Below the pieces are notes generated by a model. It had not been told where the DNA came from. It made no database searches and saw only the letters and a list, made by a program, of their open reading frames with translations. A DNA stretch of 64,000 bases. Origin: an uncultured Christensenella sp. (GTDB lineage Bacteria; Bacillota; Clostridia; Christensenellales; Borkfalkiaceae). Location of the stretch: contig CAJUFY010000001.1 of assembly GCA_910586245.1 (NCBI GenBank), positions 248,001-312,000 of the forward strand, in the 5' to 3' direction. Numbering within the stretch: the first letter of the stretch is position 1; every line of letters starts with the position of its first letter. A program made the translations under genes and the position numbers. Positions 49,640 to 57,707 of this stretch are shown here, in pieces.

Positions 49640-50188
49640 TTACTTCTTGCCCTTGCCCGAAGTCTTACCTTCCTTGTGCTCGATGTGCTCGCCCTTGTAA
49701 CGGATACCGTATCCGTGATAAGGTTCGGGTACGCGGATTGCACGAAGGTCTGCGGCAACCTGTCCTACGAGCACTTTGTCAATGCCCGAAACGACGATTT
49801 CCGTCTGCGAGGGGCATTCCAGTTTGATGCCCTCAGGCTGCATAAATTCCACGGGGTGCGAAAAACCGACGTTGAGCACGAGCTTGTTGCCCTGCATCGC
49901 GGCTTTCCAACCGACGCCCTTTACTTCGAGGCTCTTTGTAAAGCCTTCCGAAACGCCCTTCACCATTGCGGCGATGAGCGCGCGGTACAAACCGTGAAGC
50001 GCGTTGGTTTCTTTCTGATCGTCAAGTGCAACGACGTGCACGTGTCCGTCTTCGCATTTCACGTCGATATTGCCCTTAACCTCGCGGGTAAGCGTGCCTT
50101 TGCCGCCCTTTACGGTGACGACGGCGTTTGCAAAATCAACGGTAACGCCTGCGGGAATTGCGATACTTAATTTACCGATTCTCGACAT
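49640..50188 (-). CDS. rplF: 50S ribosomal protein L6
   Basis: A 182-residue L6 (MSRIGKLSIAIPAGVTVDF start; VPEPYHGYGIRYKGEHIEHK signature near the C terminus) near the factor-binding site of the 50S. Normal length. Confidence 0.98.
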   Translation of the reverse strand: MSRIGKLSIAIPAGVTVDFANAVVTVKGGKGTLTREVKGNIDVKCEDGHVHVVALDDQKETNALHGLYRALIAAMVKGVSEGFTKSLEVKGVGWKAAMQGNKLVLNVGFSHPVEFMQPEGIKLECPSQTEIVVSGIDKVLVGQVAADLRAIRVPEPYHGYGIRYKGEHIEHKEGKTSGKGKK

Positions 50189-50198
50189 AATTCCCTCC

Positions 50199-50591
50199 TT
50201 AATAGATATAGCAAAGCACTTCGCCGCCTACGTTTGCGGCCTTTGCCTGCTTATCCGTCATAATGCCTTTGTTCGTGGAAACGATGGCGATTCCGAAGCC
50301 GCCGAGGACTTTGGGCATCGTCTTTGCGCCGCTGTAAGAACGGAGGCCGGGTTTGGATACCCGTTCCAACCCGCTGATGACGGACTGGTGGTGCTCGGTG
50401 TATTTAAGGGTAAGCACGAGTTTGCCGTTATAGCCGTCCTCCGCTTCCTTTACGTCCTTCACGTAACCCTCTTCCAAAAGAATGCGGGCGATTTCTCTCT
50501 TCATATTCGAAGCGGGAATTTCAACCGTTTCCTTTTTCACCGTGAGCGCGTTTCTGATTCTTGTGAGCATATCTGCAATCGGATCTGTCAT
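50199..50591 (-). CDS. rpsH: 30S ribosomal protein S8
   Basis: A 130-residue S8 (MTDPIADMLTRIRNALTV; C-terminal GGFGIAIVSTNKGIMTDKQA). A primary 16S binder and, in enteric bacteria, the spc-operon repressor. Normal length. Confidence 0.98.
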   Translation of the reverse strand: MTDPIADMLTRIRNALTVKKETVEIPASNMKREIARILLEEGYVKDVKEAEDGYNGKLVLTLKYTEHHQSVISGLERVSKPGLRSYSGAKTMPKVLGGFGIAIVSTNKGIMTDKQAKAANVGGEVLCYIY

Positions 50592-50602
50592 TTTCTGCCT
50601 CC

Positions 50603-50788
50603 TTACCAGCTCGATTTCTTGACGCCGGGGATCTGACCCTTGTAAGCGAGATTACGGAAGCAAATACGGCAGATACCGTACTTTCTTAAAACCGCGTGCG
50701 GTCTTCCGCATATCGAGCAACGGGTGTAAGCCCGCGTGGAAAACTTGGGCGTCTTTTGCTGTTTGTTTATCATCGATTTTTTTGCCAT
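50603..50788 (-). CDS. rpsN: 30S ribosomal protein S14, zinc type
   Basis: A 61-residue short S14 with the zinc ribbon CSICGRPHAVLRKYGICRIC, the form found in Gram-positives. 14 bases... from the neighbouring rpsH, in the standard spc order. Confidence 0.97.
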   Translation of the reverse strand: MAKKSMINKQQKTPKFSTRAYTRCSICGRPHAVLRKYGICRICFRNLAYKGQIPGVKKSSW

Positions 50789-50799
50789 GATCTCTCTCC

Positions 50800-51393
50800 T
50801 TAACGCTTAAAGGGCATTCCGAGCGCCTTCAAAAGCTCTCTCGCTTCTTCGTCCGTCTTTGCCGTCGTTACGATGCAGACGTCCATACCTCTGATCTTTT
50901 CCACCTGATCGTAAGTGATTTCGGGGAAGATCAGCTGTTCTTTGAGCCCCAGCGCATAGTTTCCTCTGCCGTCGAACGCCTTCGCGGAAACGCCGCGGAA
51001 GTCGCGCACGCGGGGAAGCGCGATGGATACGAGCTTGTCGTAAAAATCGTACATTCTCTTGCCTCGGAGCGTCACCTTTAAACCGATGTTCATGCCTTCG
51101 CGCAGCTTGAAGTTTGCAACCGATTTCGTCGCCTTACGGTAGATCGGCTTCTGACCCGTGATCTGTTTGAGTTCGTTTTCGGTCGTCTGCATGGATTTCT
51201 GGTTGTCCTTGATGTCGCCCAGACCCGTGTTGATCACGATTTTATCGATCTTCGGAACTTGCATAACCGATTTGTAACCGAATTTTTTCATGAGATAAGG
51301 AACGACTTCCTTATCGTACATTGCTTTCATTCTGCTCGGCTCAGCAGCTGCCGTTTTTTCCACGGTCTTTGCCGTAGTTTTCTTTTCTGCCAT
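50800..51393 (-). CDS. rplE: 50S ribosomal protein L5 with N-terminal extension
   Basis: A 197-residue L5 (YLMKKFGYKSVMQVPKIDKI; C-terminal AKTDEEARELLKALGMPFKR) that binds 5S rRNA and contacts the P-site tRNA. The family body starts at MKAMYDKEV; here about 21 extra Lys/Ala/Glu-rich residues precede it. I start at the ATG at 51393, seven bases after GGAGG; another ATG at 51399 is too close to that site. Confidence 0.95.
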   Translation of the reverse strand: MAEKKTTAKTVEKTAAAEPSRMKAMYDKEVVPYLMKKFGYKSVMQVPKIDKIVINTGLGDIKDNQKSMQTTENELKQITGQKPIYRKATKSVANFKLREGMNIGLKVTLRGKRMYDFYDKLVSIALPRVRDFRGVSAKAFDGRGNYALGLKEQLIFPEITYDQVEKIRGMDVCIVTTAKTDEEARELLKALGMPFKR

Positions 51394-51411
51394 AACCATT
51401 CCTCCGCCCGA

Positions 51412-51852
51412 TTATTCCTTGTTTTCTTCTGCGGGCGTTTCCGTAACTTCCGCTTCCGCCTTCTGGCTGCGCTTTCTCGTTCTCTTCTTGGGCGCTTCCG
51501 CTTCTTCCGCCGCGGCTTTCGCCTTGGATTTCTTCACGAACGCCTTATCGAGACTTGCGCCGCACTTTTTGCAGACGCGCACTTTTTTGCCGTCGATTAC
51601 GGAATGACCGACTCTCGTCGCTTTGTTGCACTTATCGCATACGACTTCTACGTTGCTCGCGTCGATCGCAGCTTCTTCGTTCACGATTTTGCTGGTATCG
51701 TTCGCTTTTCTCGCCTTTTCGTGCTTATGGACGATATTCACGCCCTCTACGACGACTCTGCCCGCTTTCGCGTCGGTCGCAAGCACTTTGCCCTGTTTGC
51801 CTTTATATTTGCCCGTAATCACGAGCACGTTATCGTTGACTTTAACTTTCAT
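51412..51852 (-). CDS. rplX: 50S ribosomal protein L24 with C-terminal tail
   Basis: A 146-residue L24: KOW domain (NDNVLVITGKYKGKQGKVL), a zinc ribbon (CDKCNKATRVG...CKKCGASLD) and, beyond the usual ~105 residues, a 40-residue charged Ala/Lys/Glu tail (KAKAAAEEAEAPKKRTRKRS). It nucleates 50S assembly. The tail is lineage-specific. Confidence 0.96.
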   Translation of the reverse strand: MKVKVNDNVLVITGKYKGKQGKVLATDAKAGRVVVEGVNIVHKHEKARKANDTSKIVNEEAAIDASNVEVVCDKCNKATRVGHSVIDGKKVRVCKKCGASLDKAFVKKSKAKAAAEEAEAPKKRTRKRSQKAEAEVTETPAEENKE

Positions 51853-51864
51853 ACAAGCGCCTCC

Positions 51865-52233
51865 TTACAGTACCTCGGGAGCGAGGGAGATGATTCTCAT
51901 GTAATCCTTCTCTCTCAGTTCTCTCGCGATCGGCCCAAAGATACGCGTGCCCTTGGGCTGTTTCTGGCTGTCGATAATCACTGCGGCGTTGTCGTCGAAA
52001 CGGATATACGTACCGTCGGGACGGCGAATGCCCTTTGCGCTTCTTACGATAACCGCTTTTACGACGTCGCCCTTTTTCACTGCGCCGCCGGGGGTAGCCG
52101 TTTTTACGGACGCGACGATTACGTCGCCGATATTGCCGCTCCTGCGGAAGGAGCCGCCGAGCACGCGGATGCACATGAGCTCTTTCGCGCCTGAGTTATC
52201 CGCAGCTTTTAATCTGGTCTGAGGTTGTATCAT
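51865..52233 (-). CDS. rplN: 50S ribosomal protein L14
   Basis: A 122-residue L14 (MIQPQTRLKAADNSGAKELM; GTRIFGPIARELREKDYMRI) at the subunit interface near L19. Normal length. Confidence 0.98.
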   Translation of the reverse strand: MIQPQTRLKAADNSGAKELMCIRVLGGSFRRSGNIGDVIVASVKTATPGGAVKKGDVVKAVIVRSAKGIRRPDGTYIRFDDNAAVIIDSQKQPKGTRIFGPIARELREKDYMRIISLAPEVL

Positions 52234-52253
52234 ATCTCATCTTCTCCTTCCGG

Positions 52254-52508
52254 TTACTTCGCCTTTTCGACGATTTCGGCGACTCTCCAGTTCTTATCCT
52301 TGCTGAGCTTTCTCGTTTCAACGATACGAACCTTATCGCCTACGCCGCACTCGTTCACTTCGTCGTGCGCCTTGAATCTTTTGGTATAAGTAATCGTCTT
52401 TTTGTACACAGGGTGCTTGCGCTTATCCGTAACCGCTACGACGACCGTTTTATCCATTTTATCGGAAACAACGATTCCGACTCTTTCTTTTCTGAGATTC
52501 CTTTCCAT
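52254..52508 (-). CDS. rpsQ: 30S ribosomal protein S17
   Basis: An 84-residue OB-fold S17 (RKERVGIVVSDKMDKTVVVA; DKVRIVETRKLSKDKNW). I start at the ATG at 52508 after AGGAGGA; a longer frame reaches back into rpmC and is not supported. Confidence 0.97.
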   Translation of the reverse strand: MERNLRKERVGIVVSDKMDKTVVVAVTDKRKHPVYKKTITYTKRFKAHDEVNECGVGDKVRIVETRKLSKDKNWRVAEIVEKAK

Positions 52509-52519
52509 GTTTCTCCTCC

Positions 52520-52714
52520 TTACGCCTTCGCCTGACGGGCGCGGATTTCCGTGTTCACTTTTGCGATATCCCGCTTGCACGTTCTGATCGACAGGGGATT
52601 TTCAAGCTGTCCGGAAGCATGGCGGAAGCGAAGATTGAAGAGCTCGCTCTTTAAATCTTTCAGCTTCTTGTCGAGCTCAACGTCGGTCATGTTGTGAAAT
52701 TCGTTTGCTTTCAT
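52520..52714 (-). CDS. rpmC: 50S ribosomal protein L29
   Basis: A 64-residue two-helix L29 (DVELDKKLKDLKSELFNLRF) at the tunnel exit, part of the docking site for SRP and trigger factor. Overlaps rplP by one base (TGATG). Confidence 0.97.
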   Translation of the reverse strand: MKANEFHNMTDVELDKKLKDLKSELFNLRFRHASGQLENPLSIRTCKRDIAKVNTEIRARQAKA

Positions 52715-53163
52715 CAGACTTCACCGCCTTCTGTCGTTTTTTCGGCGGTAACCGCCTGTTCCTTTTTCATGAATTTGCACTTGATCGGCAGCTTGTTCGC
52801 CGCAAGACGCATTGCTTCGCGCGCGGTATCTTCGGGAACGCCCGCCATTTCGAACAGAACTCTGCCCGGTTTTACGACGGCTACCCAGAACTCTACCGAA
52901 CCTTTACCGGAACCCATACGGGCTTCCGCAGGGTGACGGGTAATCGGCTTGTGGGGGAAGATGTCGATCCACACCTTGCCGCCGCGCTTGATGAAACGGG
53001 TCATTGCGATACGGGCTGCTTCGATCTGGTTGGACTTGATCCATGCGGCTTCTTCCGCCACGAGACCGTATTCGCCGTAAGCGATCTGATTGCCTTTCTG
53101 CGCGGTGCCCTTCAGCGTTCCGCGGTGCTGTTTTCTTCTCTTTACTCTCTTGGGAATTAACAT
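52714..53163 (-). CDS. rplP: 50S ribosomal protein L16
   Basis: A 149-residue L16 (MLIPKRVKRRKQHRG; GSGKGSVEFWVAVVKPGRVL) near the A-site tRNA. I start at the ATG at 53163, which overlaps the rpsC stop by one base; the longer frame lies inside rpsC. The C-terminal ~10 residues (AVTAEKTTEGGEV) are a short extension. Confidence 0.97.
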   Translation of the reverse strand: MLIPKRVKRRKQHRGTLKGTAQKGNQIAYGEYGLVAEEAAWIKSNQIEAARIAMTRFIKRGGKVWIDIFPHKPITRHPAEARMGSGKGSVEFWVAVVKPGRVLFEMAGVPEDTAREAMRLAANKLPIKCKFMKKEQAVTAEKTTEGGEV

Positions 53164-53822
53164 TATCTGCCTCCTTCCGGCTTCTTCGCGCCTTTGAGGA
53201 CTTCGCCCTTGTACACCCAGCACTTTACGCCGATCATACCGAACGTCGTGTGCGCTTCCGCGAACCCGTATTCAATGTCCGCACGCAGGGTTTGAAGGGG
53301 AATGCTGCCGTCGTGATAGTGCTCGGTTCCTGCGATTTCGCGTCCGTCGAGACGTCCGCTCACCTGAATCTTAACGCCTTTCACGCCTGCGCGCATCGTC
53401 TTGCCGATCGCCTGCTTGATCGCACGGCGGAAAGAAATACGTTTTTCGAGCTGTGCCGCAACGCCTTCCGCAACGAGCTGCGCGTCGGCGTCGACCTTCC
53501 TCACTTCGGTTACGTTGATGATCACCTGCTTGCCGCCCGTGAGTTTGGCAAGATCCTTTTTGATCACTTCGATTTCCGCGCCCGCTTTGCCGATGAGCAC
53601 GCCGGGACGACCCGTGTAAATGGTTACGACGATTTTGCCCGCCGCTCTTTCGATCAGAATTTTGGAGATCGCCGCCGCATAGTACTTCTTTTTAATGAAA
53701 GTACGGATGGTGTGATCTTCCTTCAAATAAGCCGCGAAATCCTTTTTATCGGCATACCACTGGGTGTCCCAGGGTTTAATAACGCCGACTCTCAATCCGT
53801 GGGGATTTACTTTCTGTCCCAT
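53163..53822 (-). CDS. rpsC: 30S ribosomal protein S3
   Basis: A 219-residue S3 with a KH domain (GRPGVLIGKAGAEIEVIKKD) at the mRNA entry tunnel. Normal length. Two bases after rplV. Confidence 0.98.
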   Translation of the reverse strand: MGQKVNPHGLRVGVIKPWDTQWYADKKDFAAYLKEDHTIRTFIKKKYYAAAISKILIERAAGKIVVTIYTGRPGVLIGKAGAEIEVIKKDLAKLTGGKQVIINVTEVRKVDADAQLVAEGVAAQLEKRISFRRAIKQAIGKTMRAGVKGVKIQVSGRLDGREIAGTEHYHDGSIPLQTLRADIEYGFAEAHTTFGMIGVKCWVYKGEVLKGAKKPEGGR

Positions 53823-53823
53823 A

Positions 53824-54225
53824 TTATATCTCTCCCTCCGCTTTCTTCACGTCGAGTATTACCGTGATGTGGCTCGTTCTTTTCAGAATGGCGTGACCTC
53901 TGCCTTTGCTTACGGGCTGCATGCGCTTTAACATCGTACCGCCGTTCGCAAAGCATTCGGCCACGTACAAGTCGCCTCTGTCCATACCCTGGTTGTGCTC
54001 GGCGTTCGCCACCGCGCTCATAAGAACCTTTTTCGTGGGAAGGGCGCCGCCGTTCGTGCTGTGTTCCAGAATCGCCTGGGCTTCGCGCACGCTCTTGCCG
54101 CGGATCAGTTCGAGTACCGTTCTTACCTTATAGGGAGAAACTCTGATATACTTCGCAACCGCATAGGGGCGTTTTTCTTTGAGTTCCGCCACTCTTTCGG
54201 TTTTCTTTTTCATATTACCGGCCAT
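53824..54225 (-). CDS. rplV: 50S ribosomal protein L22
   Basis: A 133-residue L22 (AKYIRVSPYKVRTVLELIRG; GRGHAILKRTSHITVIL) whose loop reaches the exit tunnel. A short Lys/Glu N-terminal extension (MAGNMKKKTERVAELKEKRP) precedes the family start. Confidence 0.97.
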   Translation of the reverse strand: MAGNMKKKTERVAELKEKRPYAVAKYIRVSPYKVRTVLELIRGKSVREAQAILEHSTNGGALPTKKVLMSAVANAEHNQGMDRGDLYVAECFANGGTMLKRMQPVSKGRGHAILKRTSHITVILDVKKAEGEI

Positions 54226-54237
54226 TTCGAATCCTCC

Positions 54238-54516
54238 TTAACGTCCGGGCGAGGTCGTCTTCGCCGTGTGACCTTTAAACGTTCTCGTAGGAGCAAACTC
54301 GCCGAGCTTGCAGCCTACCATATCTTCCGTGACGTAAACGGGAACGTGCTTGCGTCCGTCGTATACGGCAATCGTGTGTCCGACCATCTGGGGGAAGATC
54401 GTCGATGCTCTCGACCAGGTTTTGAGTACTTTCTTTTCGTTGACCTCGTTCATTGCTTCGATGCGAGCCAGAAGCTTCGCTTCGACGTAAGGTCCTTTCT
54501 TTACGCTTCTCGACAT
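54238..54516 (-). CDS. rpsS: 30S ribosomal protein S19
   Basis: A 92-residue S19 (MSRSVKKGPYVEAKLLARIE; GHKLGEFAPTRTF-type motif near residue 75) of the 30S head. Normal length. Confidence 0.98.
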   Translation of the reverse strand: MSRSVKKGPYVEAKLLARIEAMNEVNEKKVLKTWSRASTIFPQMVGHTIAVYDGRKHVPVYVTEDMVGCKLGEFAPTRTFKGHTAKTTSPGR

Positions 54517-54529
54517 ATCTCTACCCTCC

Positions 54530-55357
54530 TCAATTGATTCTCTTCAAGATGAATCTGCTCGTCGGATTCTTCTTCTTTCTCGTCTTGTAACCGAGCGCCG
54601 GCTTGCCCCAAGGCGTTTCGGGACCGGCATGACCGACGGGCGATTTGCCTTCGCCGCCGCCGTGAGGGTGGTCGTTCGGGTTCATAACCGAACCGCGCAC
54701 CGTAGGACGGACGCCGAGATGACGGGTTTTACCCGCTTTCCCGATGCGGATGATTTCGTGTTCTACGTTCCCCACCTGACCGATGGTCGCTTTGCAGGTA
54801 ACGGGAATCAGACGCATTTCGCCGGAAGGCATTTTGATCGTGGCATAGTTGCCCTCGCGCGCCATGATCTGCGCGGAAATTCCCGCGCTTCTTGCGATCT
54901 GACCGCCGCGGCCGGGCTTCATTTCGATGTTGTGAATCATCGTGCCTACGGGAATCGCCGAAAGCGGAAGCGCATTGCCGACTTTGATATCCGCGCCGAC
55001 GCCGCTCATCACCTTATCCCCTGCGTTCAGACCGACGGGCGCGAGAATGTATCTCTTTTCGCCGTCCGCATAAACGAGGAGCGCGATGTTTGCGCTGCGG
55101 TTGGGATCGTACTGAATGTTCTTCACCGTTGCGGGAATCCCGTCTTTGTTGCGTTTGAAGTCGATAATGCGGTATTTTCTTCTGTTGCCGCCGCCGATGT
55201 GGCGCACGGTGATTCTGCCCGCATTGTTTCTGCCGCCCGATTTGCGCTGATCTTCGAGGAGCGCGCGTTCGGGTTTGTGTTTGGAAATGTCTCCGTATAC
55301 GGGCACCGTCATCAAACGGCGCGCGGGAGAAGTCGGTTTATATCTCTTGACTGCCAT
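54530..55357 (-). CDS. rplB: 50S ribosomal protein L2
   Basis: A 275-residue L2 (MAVKRYKPTSPARRLMTV; C-terminal MNPNDHPHGGGEGKSPVG with the histidine loop near the peptidyl-transferase centre). Normal length. Confidence 0.98.
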   Translation of the reverse strand: MAVKRYKPTSPARRLMTVPVYGDISKHKPERALLEDQRKSGGRNNAGRITVRHIGGGNRRKYRIIDFKRNKDGIPATVKNIQYDPNRSANIALLVYADGEKRYILAPVGLNAGDKVMSGVGADIKVGNALPLSAIPVGTMIHNIEMKPGRGGQIARSAGISAQIMAREGNYATIKMPSGEMRLIPVTCKATIGQVGNVEHEIIRIGKAGKTRHLGVRPTVRGSVMNPNDHPHGGGEGKSPVGHAGPETPWGKPALGYKTRKKKNPTSRFILKRIN

Positions 55358-55373
55358 GTTTCAATCCTCCGAA

Positions 55374-55664
55374 TTACGACAACGAGTTGAAGGCTTCGAT
55401 CGGCTTGCTGTTTGCATCCAACGTAATGATCGCCTTTTTCGTCGTAGGGGTGTAGCCCTCGTTTCTGCCCATTCTCTTTAATTTACCGGGGCAGGTTACG
55501 GTGTTCACGCTCTTCACTTTCACGCCGAACATTTGCTCCGCAGCAATTTTGATCTGCGTCTTGTTCGCGGATTTGAGCACGGTGAACGTGTAACGCTTTT
55601 CCGCGATGCCGTCGTAACCCTTTTCGGTTAAAACGGGCTTTAAAATGATGTCCTGGGGTTGCAT
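55374..55664 (-). CDS. rplW: 50S ribosomal protein L23
   Basis: A 96-residue L23 (DIILKPVLTEKGYDGIAEKR; KKAIITLDANSKPIEAF) at the tunnel exit, the trigger-factor dock. Overlaps rplD by one base. Confidence 0.97.
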   Translation of the reverse strand: MQPQDIILKPVLTEKGYDGIAEKRYTFTVLKSANKTQIKIAAEQMFGVKVKSVNTVTCPGKLKRMGRNEGYTPTTKKAIITLDANSKPIEAFNSLS

Positions 55665-56287
55665 TATGCGTAAACCTCCTCTAACTTCTTCACCGAACCT
55701 TTCGTCAGTACGACGACTGCGTTCGATACGATTTCGTAAGTATTGATTTCCGAAACGGAGATCGTCGAAAGCGTTTCGAGGTTACGCGCCGCAAGAACGA
55801 CGTCCGCATTAGGCTCGTCCATCACGACGACGGTGCGTTTATCCAGCTTCAACGCCTTGCGGAACGCTTCCATTTCCTTCGTCTTGGGTGCGGAAACGCT
55901 CAGTTCGTCCACAACGAGAAGTTCGCCGTCCGCCACCTTTTTGGAAAGCGCCGAAAGCAAAGCGCCCTGCTTCGCCGTCGCGTTCATCTTTTTGGAGAAG
56001 TCGCGGGGCTTAGGTGCGAACACCACGCCGCCCTTCGTCCACTGGGGTGCGCGGATGGAACCCTGACGCGCTCTGCCCGTGCCCTTCTGTCTCCAGGGCT
56101 TCGCGCCGCCGCCGCGCACTTCCGTACGGGTGAGGGTGGATTTCGTTCCCTGTCTTTGGTTGCAAAGATAAGTTACGACCGCCTGGTGAATCAGAGGTTC
56201 GTTATATTCGGCGCCGAACACTTTTTCGGAAAGATCGAGATTGCCGACCTCTTCGCCTTTCATGTTATACACTTTCACGTTTGCCAT
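55664..56287 (-). CDS. rplD: 50S ribosomal protein L4
   Basis: A 207-residue L4 (VTYLCNQRQGTKSTLTRTEV; RQKGTGRARQGSIRAPQWTK) whose extended loop lines the exit tunnel. In enteric bacteria L4 represses the S10 operon; whether this one does is unknown. Confidence 0.98.
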   Translation of the reverse strand: MANVKVYNMKGEEVGNLDLSEKVFGAEYNEPLIHQAVVTYLCNQRQGTKSTLTRTEVRGGGAKPWRQKGTGRARQGSIRAPQWTKGGVVFAPKPRDFSKKMNATAKQGALLSALSKKVADGELLVVDELSVSAPKTKEMEAFRKALKLDKRTVVVMDEPNADVVLAARNLETLSTISVSEINTYEIVSNAVVVLTKGSVKKLEEVYA

Positions 56288-56298
56288 GATCGTTCTCC

Positions 56299-56937
56299 TT
56301 AATTGCCTTTGACGCTCGTTTTCAGCGTAACGACGCTGCCCTTAGGTCCGGGGATCGCGCCCTTTACGAGGATTGCGTTCCGCTCCGCGTCTACGCGTAC
56401 GATTTCGAGATTCTGGATCGTAACGTTTTCCACACCGTACTGACCTGCGAGGTGCTTGTGCTTGAACACGCGGGAAGGCGTGCTGTTCGCGCCCATGGAA
56501 CCGGGCTCTCTGTGTACGGGACCTACGCCGTGCGTTTCTTTCAGACGGTGCTGGTTCCAGCGTTTGATAACGCCCGTGTAACCGTGACCTTTGGTAACGC
56601 CGCTGGCGTCTACGTGTTCGCCCGCCTTGAAAACGTCCGCTTTGAGCGCGTCGCCGACCTTGTAGCCTTCCACGCTGTCAAGACGTACTTCCTTCAAAAC
56701 CTTGCAGGGTTCCACGCCCGCTTTCTTGAACTGACCGAGTTCGGGCTTCGTAAGCGTTTTCTCTCTTGCGGGAAGAAAACCGAGCTTCAAAGCGACGTAC
56801 CCGTCCGATTCTACCGTTTTCACCTGCACTACGGGGCAGGGACCTGCTTCCACAACCGTTACGGGAATCACTTTCCCGTCTTCCGCAAACAGCTGGGTCA
56901 TACCCACCTTGCGGCCGATGATTGCTTTACTACTCAT
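56299..56937 (-). CDS. rplC: 50S ribosomal protein L3
   Basis: A 212-residue L3 (MSSKAIIGRKVGMTQLFAED; KHKHLAGQYGVENVTIQNL). I start at the ATG at 56937 on the family match; a GTG four codons upstream overlaps the GGAG ribosome binding site. 65 bases after rpsJ. Confidence 0.97.
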   Translation of the reverse strand: MSSKAIIGRKVGMTQLFAEDGKVIPVTVVEAGPCPVVQVKTVESDGYVALKLGFLPAREKTLTKPELGQFKKAGVEPCKVLKEVRLDSVEGYKVGDALKADVFKAGEHVDASGVTKGHGYTGVIKRWNQHRLKETHGVGPVHREPGSMGANSTPSRVFKHKHLAGQYGVENVTIQNLEIVRVDAERNAILVKGAIPGPKGSVVTLKTSVKGN

Positions 56938-57002
56938 TGTAAAGTTCACTCCTTTTCCTTAATTTATATATCCACAATACCTTGTCGCAAAGTATTCTCG
57001 GA

Positions 57003-57302
57003 TTACAGTTTTACTTTGATATCCACGCCCGCGGGGAGGTGAATGCTGTCGAGCAGCTTCGCGTTGGGCGAATAGATATCGATGATTCTCTTGTGCGTGC
57101 GAAGTTCGAACTGTTCGCGGCTGTCCTTATATTTGTGGGGGCTGCGCAGAATGGTTACGATTTCGCGCTCCGTGGGAAGCGGAATCGGTCCGGAGATCTT
57201 CGCTCCGCCCTTTTGCATCGTCTCTACGATTCTGCTCGCCGCCTGATCGACGAGTTCGTGATCGTAAGCCGAAAGTTTGATTCTGATTTTTTGACTTGCC
57301 AT
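57003..57302 (-). CDS. rpsJ: 30S ribosomal protein S10
   Basis: A 99-residue S10 (KIRIKLSAYDHELVDQAASR; SPHKYKDSREQFELRTHKR), first gene of the superoperon and partner of NusB in antitermination. GGAAGGAG site. A leader of about 265 bases precedes it. Confidence 0.98.
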   Translation of the reverse strand: MASQKIRIKLSAYDHELVDQAASRIVETMQKGGAKISGPIPLPTEREIVTILRSPHKYKDSREQFELRTHKRIIDIYSPNAKLLDSIHLPAGVDIKVKL

Positions 57303-57568
57303 GTTTTTGTTACTCCTTCCTTGTTATCCTAACTTTTTTACTTTGCGTCAACTCAACCGAGCGTATCGAGGTACTTTCATCAAAAAAACACGCGTGTTTT
57401 GCGGTGTTTCAATCGCAAAAGCCTCGGTTAGTCGCAGAGGTCGCGCCTCTACATTTGTCAGCGGAAATTATCTGCCGAGGGGCTTTTTCGCCTCGATTTT
57501 TCAGTAACTTCCCGCCTCAACCCAATGCGCCGGTTGCACAGCATAAAATACCTGCCGATTGCGCAAGC
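57303..57568 (-). ncRNA. 5' leader of the S10 operon, possible attenuator
   Basis: About 265 non-coding bases between promoter and rpsJ. On the minus strand an outer stem CCTCGG/CCGAGG encloses the hairpin AGAGG-CGCGA-CCTCT. Downstream, AAAACA-CGCG-TGTTTT followed by a T-run (57381-57402) resembles a weak terminator. Leaders before rpsJ have been predicted in Firmicutes; membership of this one cannot be shown by eye. Confidence 0.45.
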
Positions 57569-57574
57569 CTTATA

Positions 57575-57603
57575 AGAATACCATTTTCGGCAAATCCTGT
57601 CAA
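57575..57603 (-). promoter_or_regulatory. Sigma-A promoter of the S10 operon
   Basis: TTGACA (57598-57603), 17-base spacer, TATTCT (57575-57580). It is the only good match upstream of rpsJ. Confidence 0.6.
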
Positions 57604-57663
57604 GGATTTGAACGGAATATTTCTTATTTTTTTCGGCTTTTTTGCATTTTTTTATCCTTTTTC

Positions 57664-57707
57664 AATCGATAAAAGAGGTTTCGCAAAAGAAACCTCTTTT
57701 ATCGATT
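57664..57707 (-). terminator. Terminator of the MBL-fold gene
   Basis: A perfect 19-bp stem (left arm 57664-57682, right arm 57689-57707, both containing AAAGAGGTTTC or its complement) with a 6-base loop. It overlaps the last two bases of the stop codon of the gene. Confidence 0.8.

Noticed and set aside
57664..57707. 19-bp inverted repeat as a possible mobile-element end or attachment site
   Set aside because: The loop, position at a stop codon and similarity to the terminator at 63082-63112 fit an intrinsic terminator; no matching repeat is seen at the other end of the gene.
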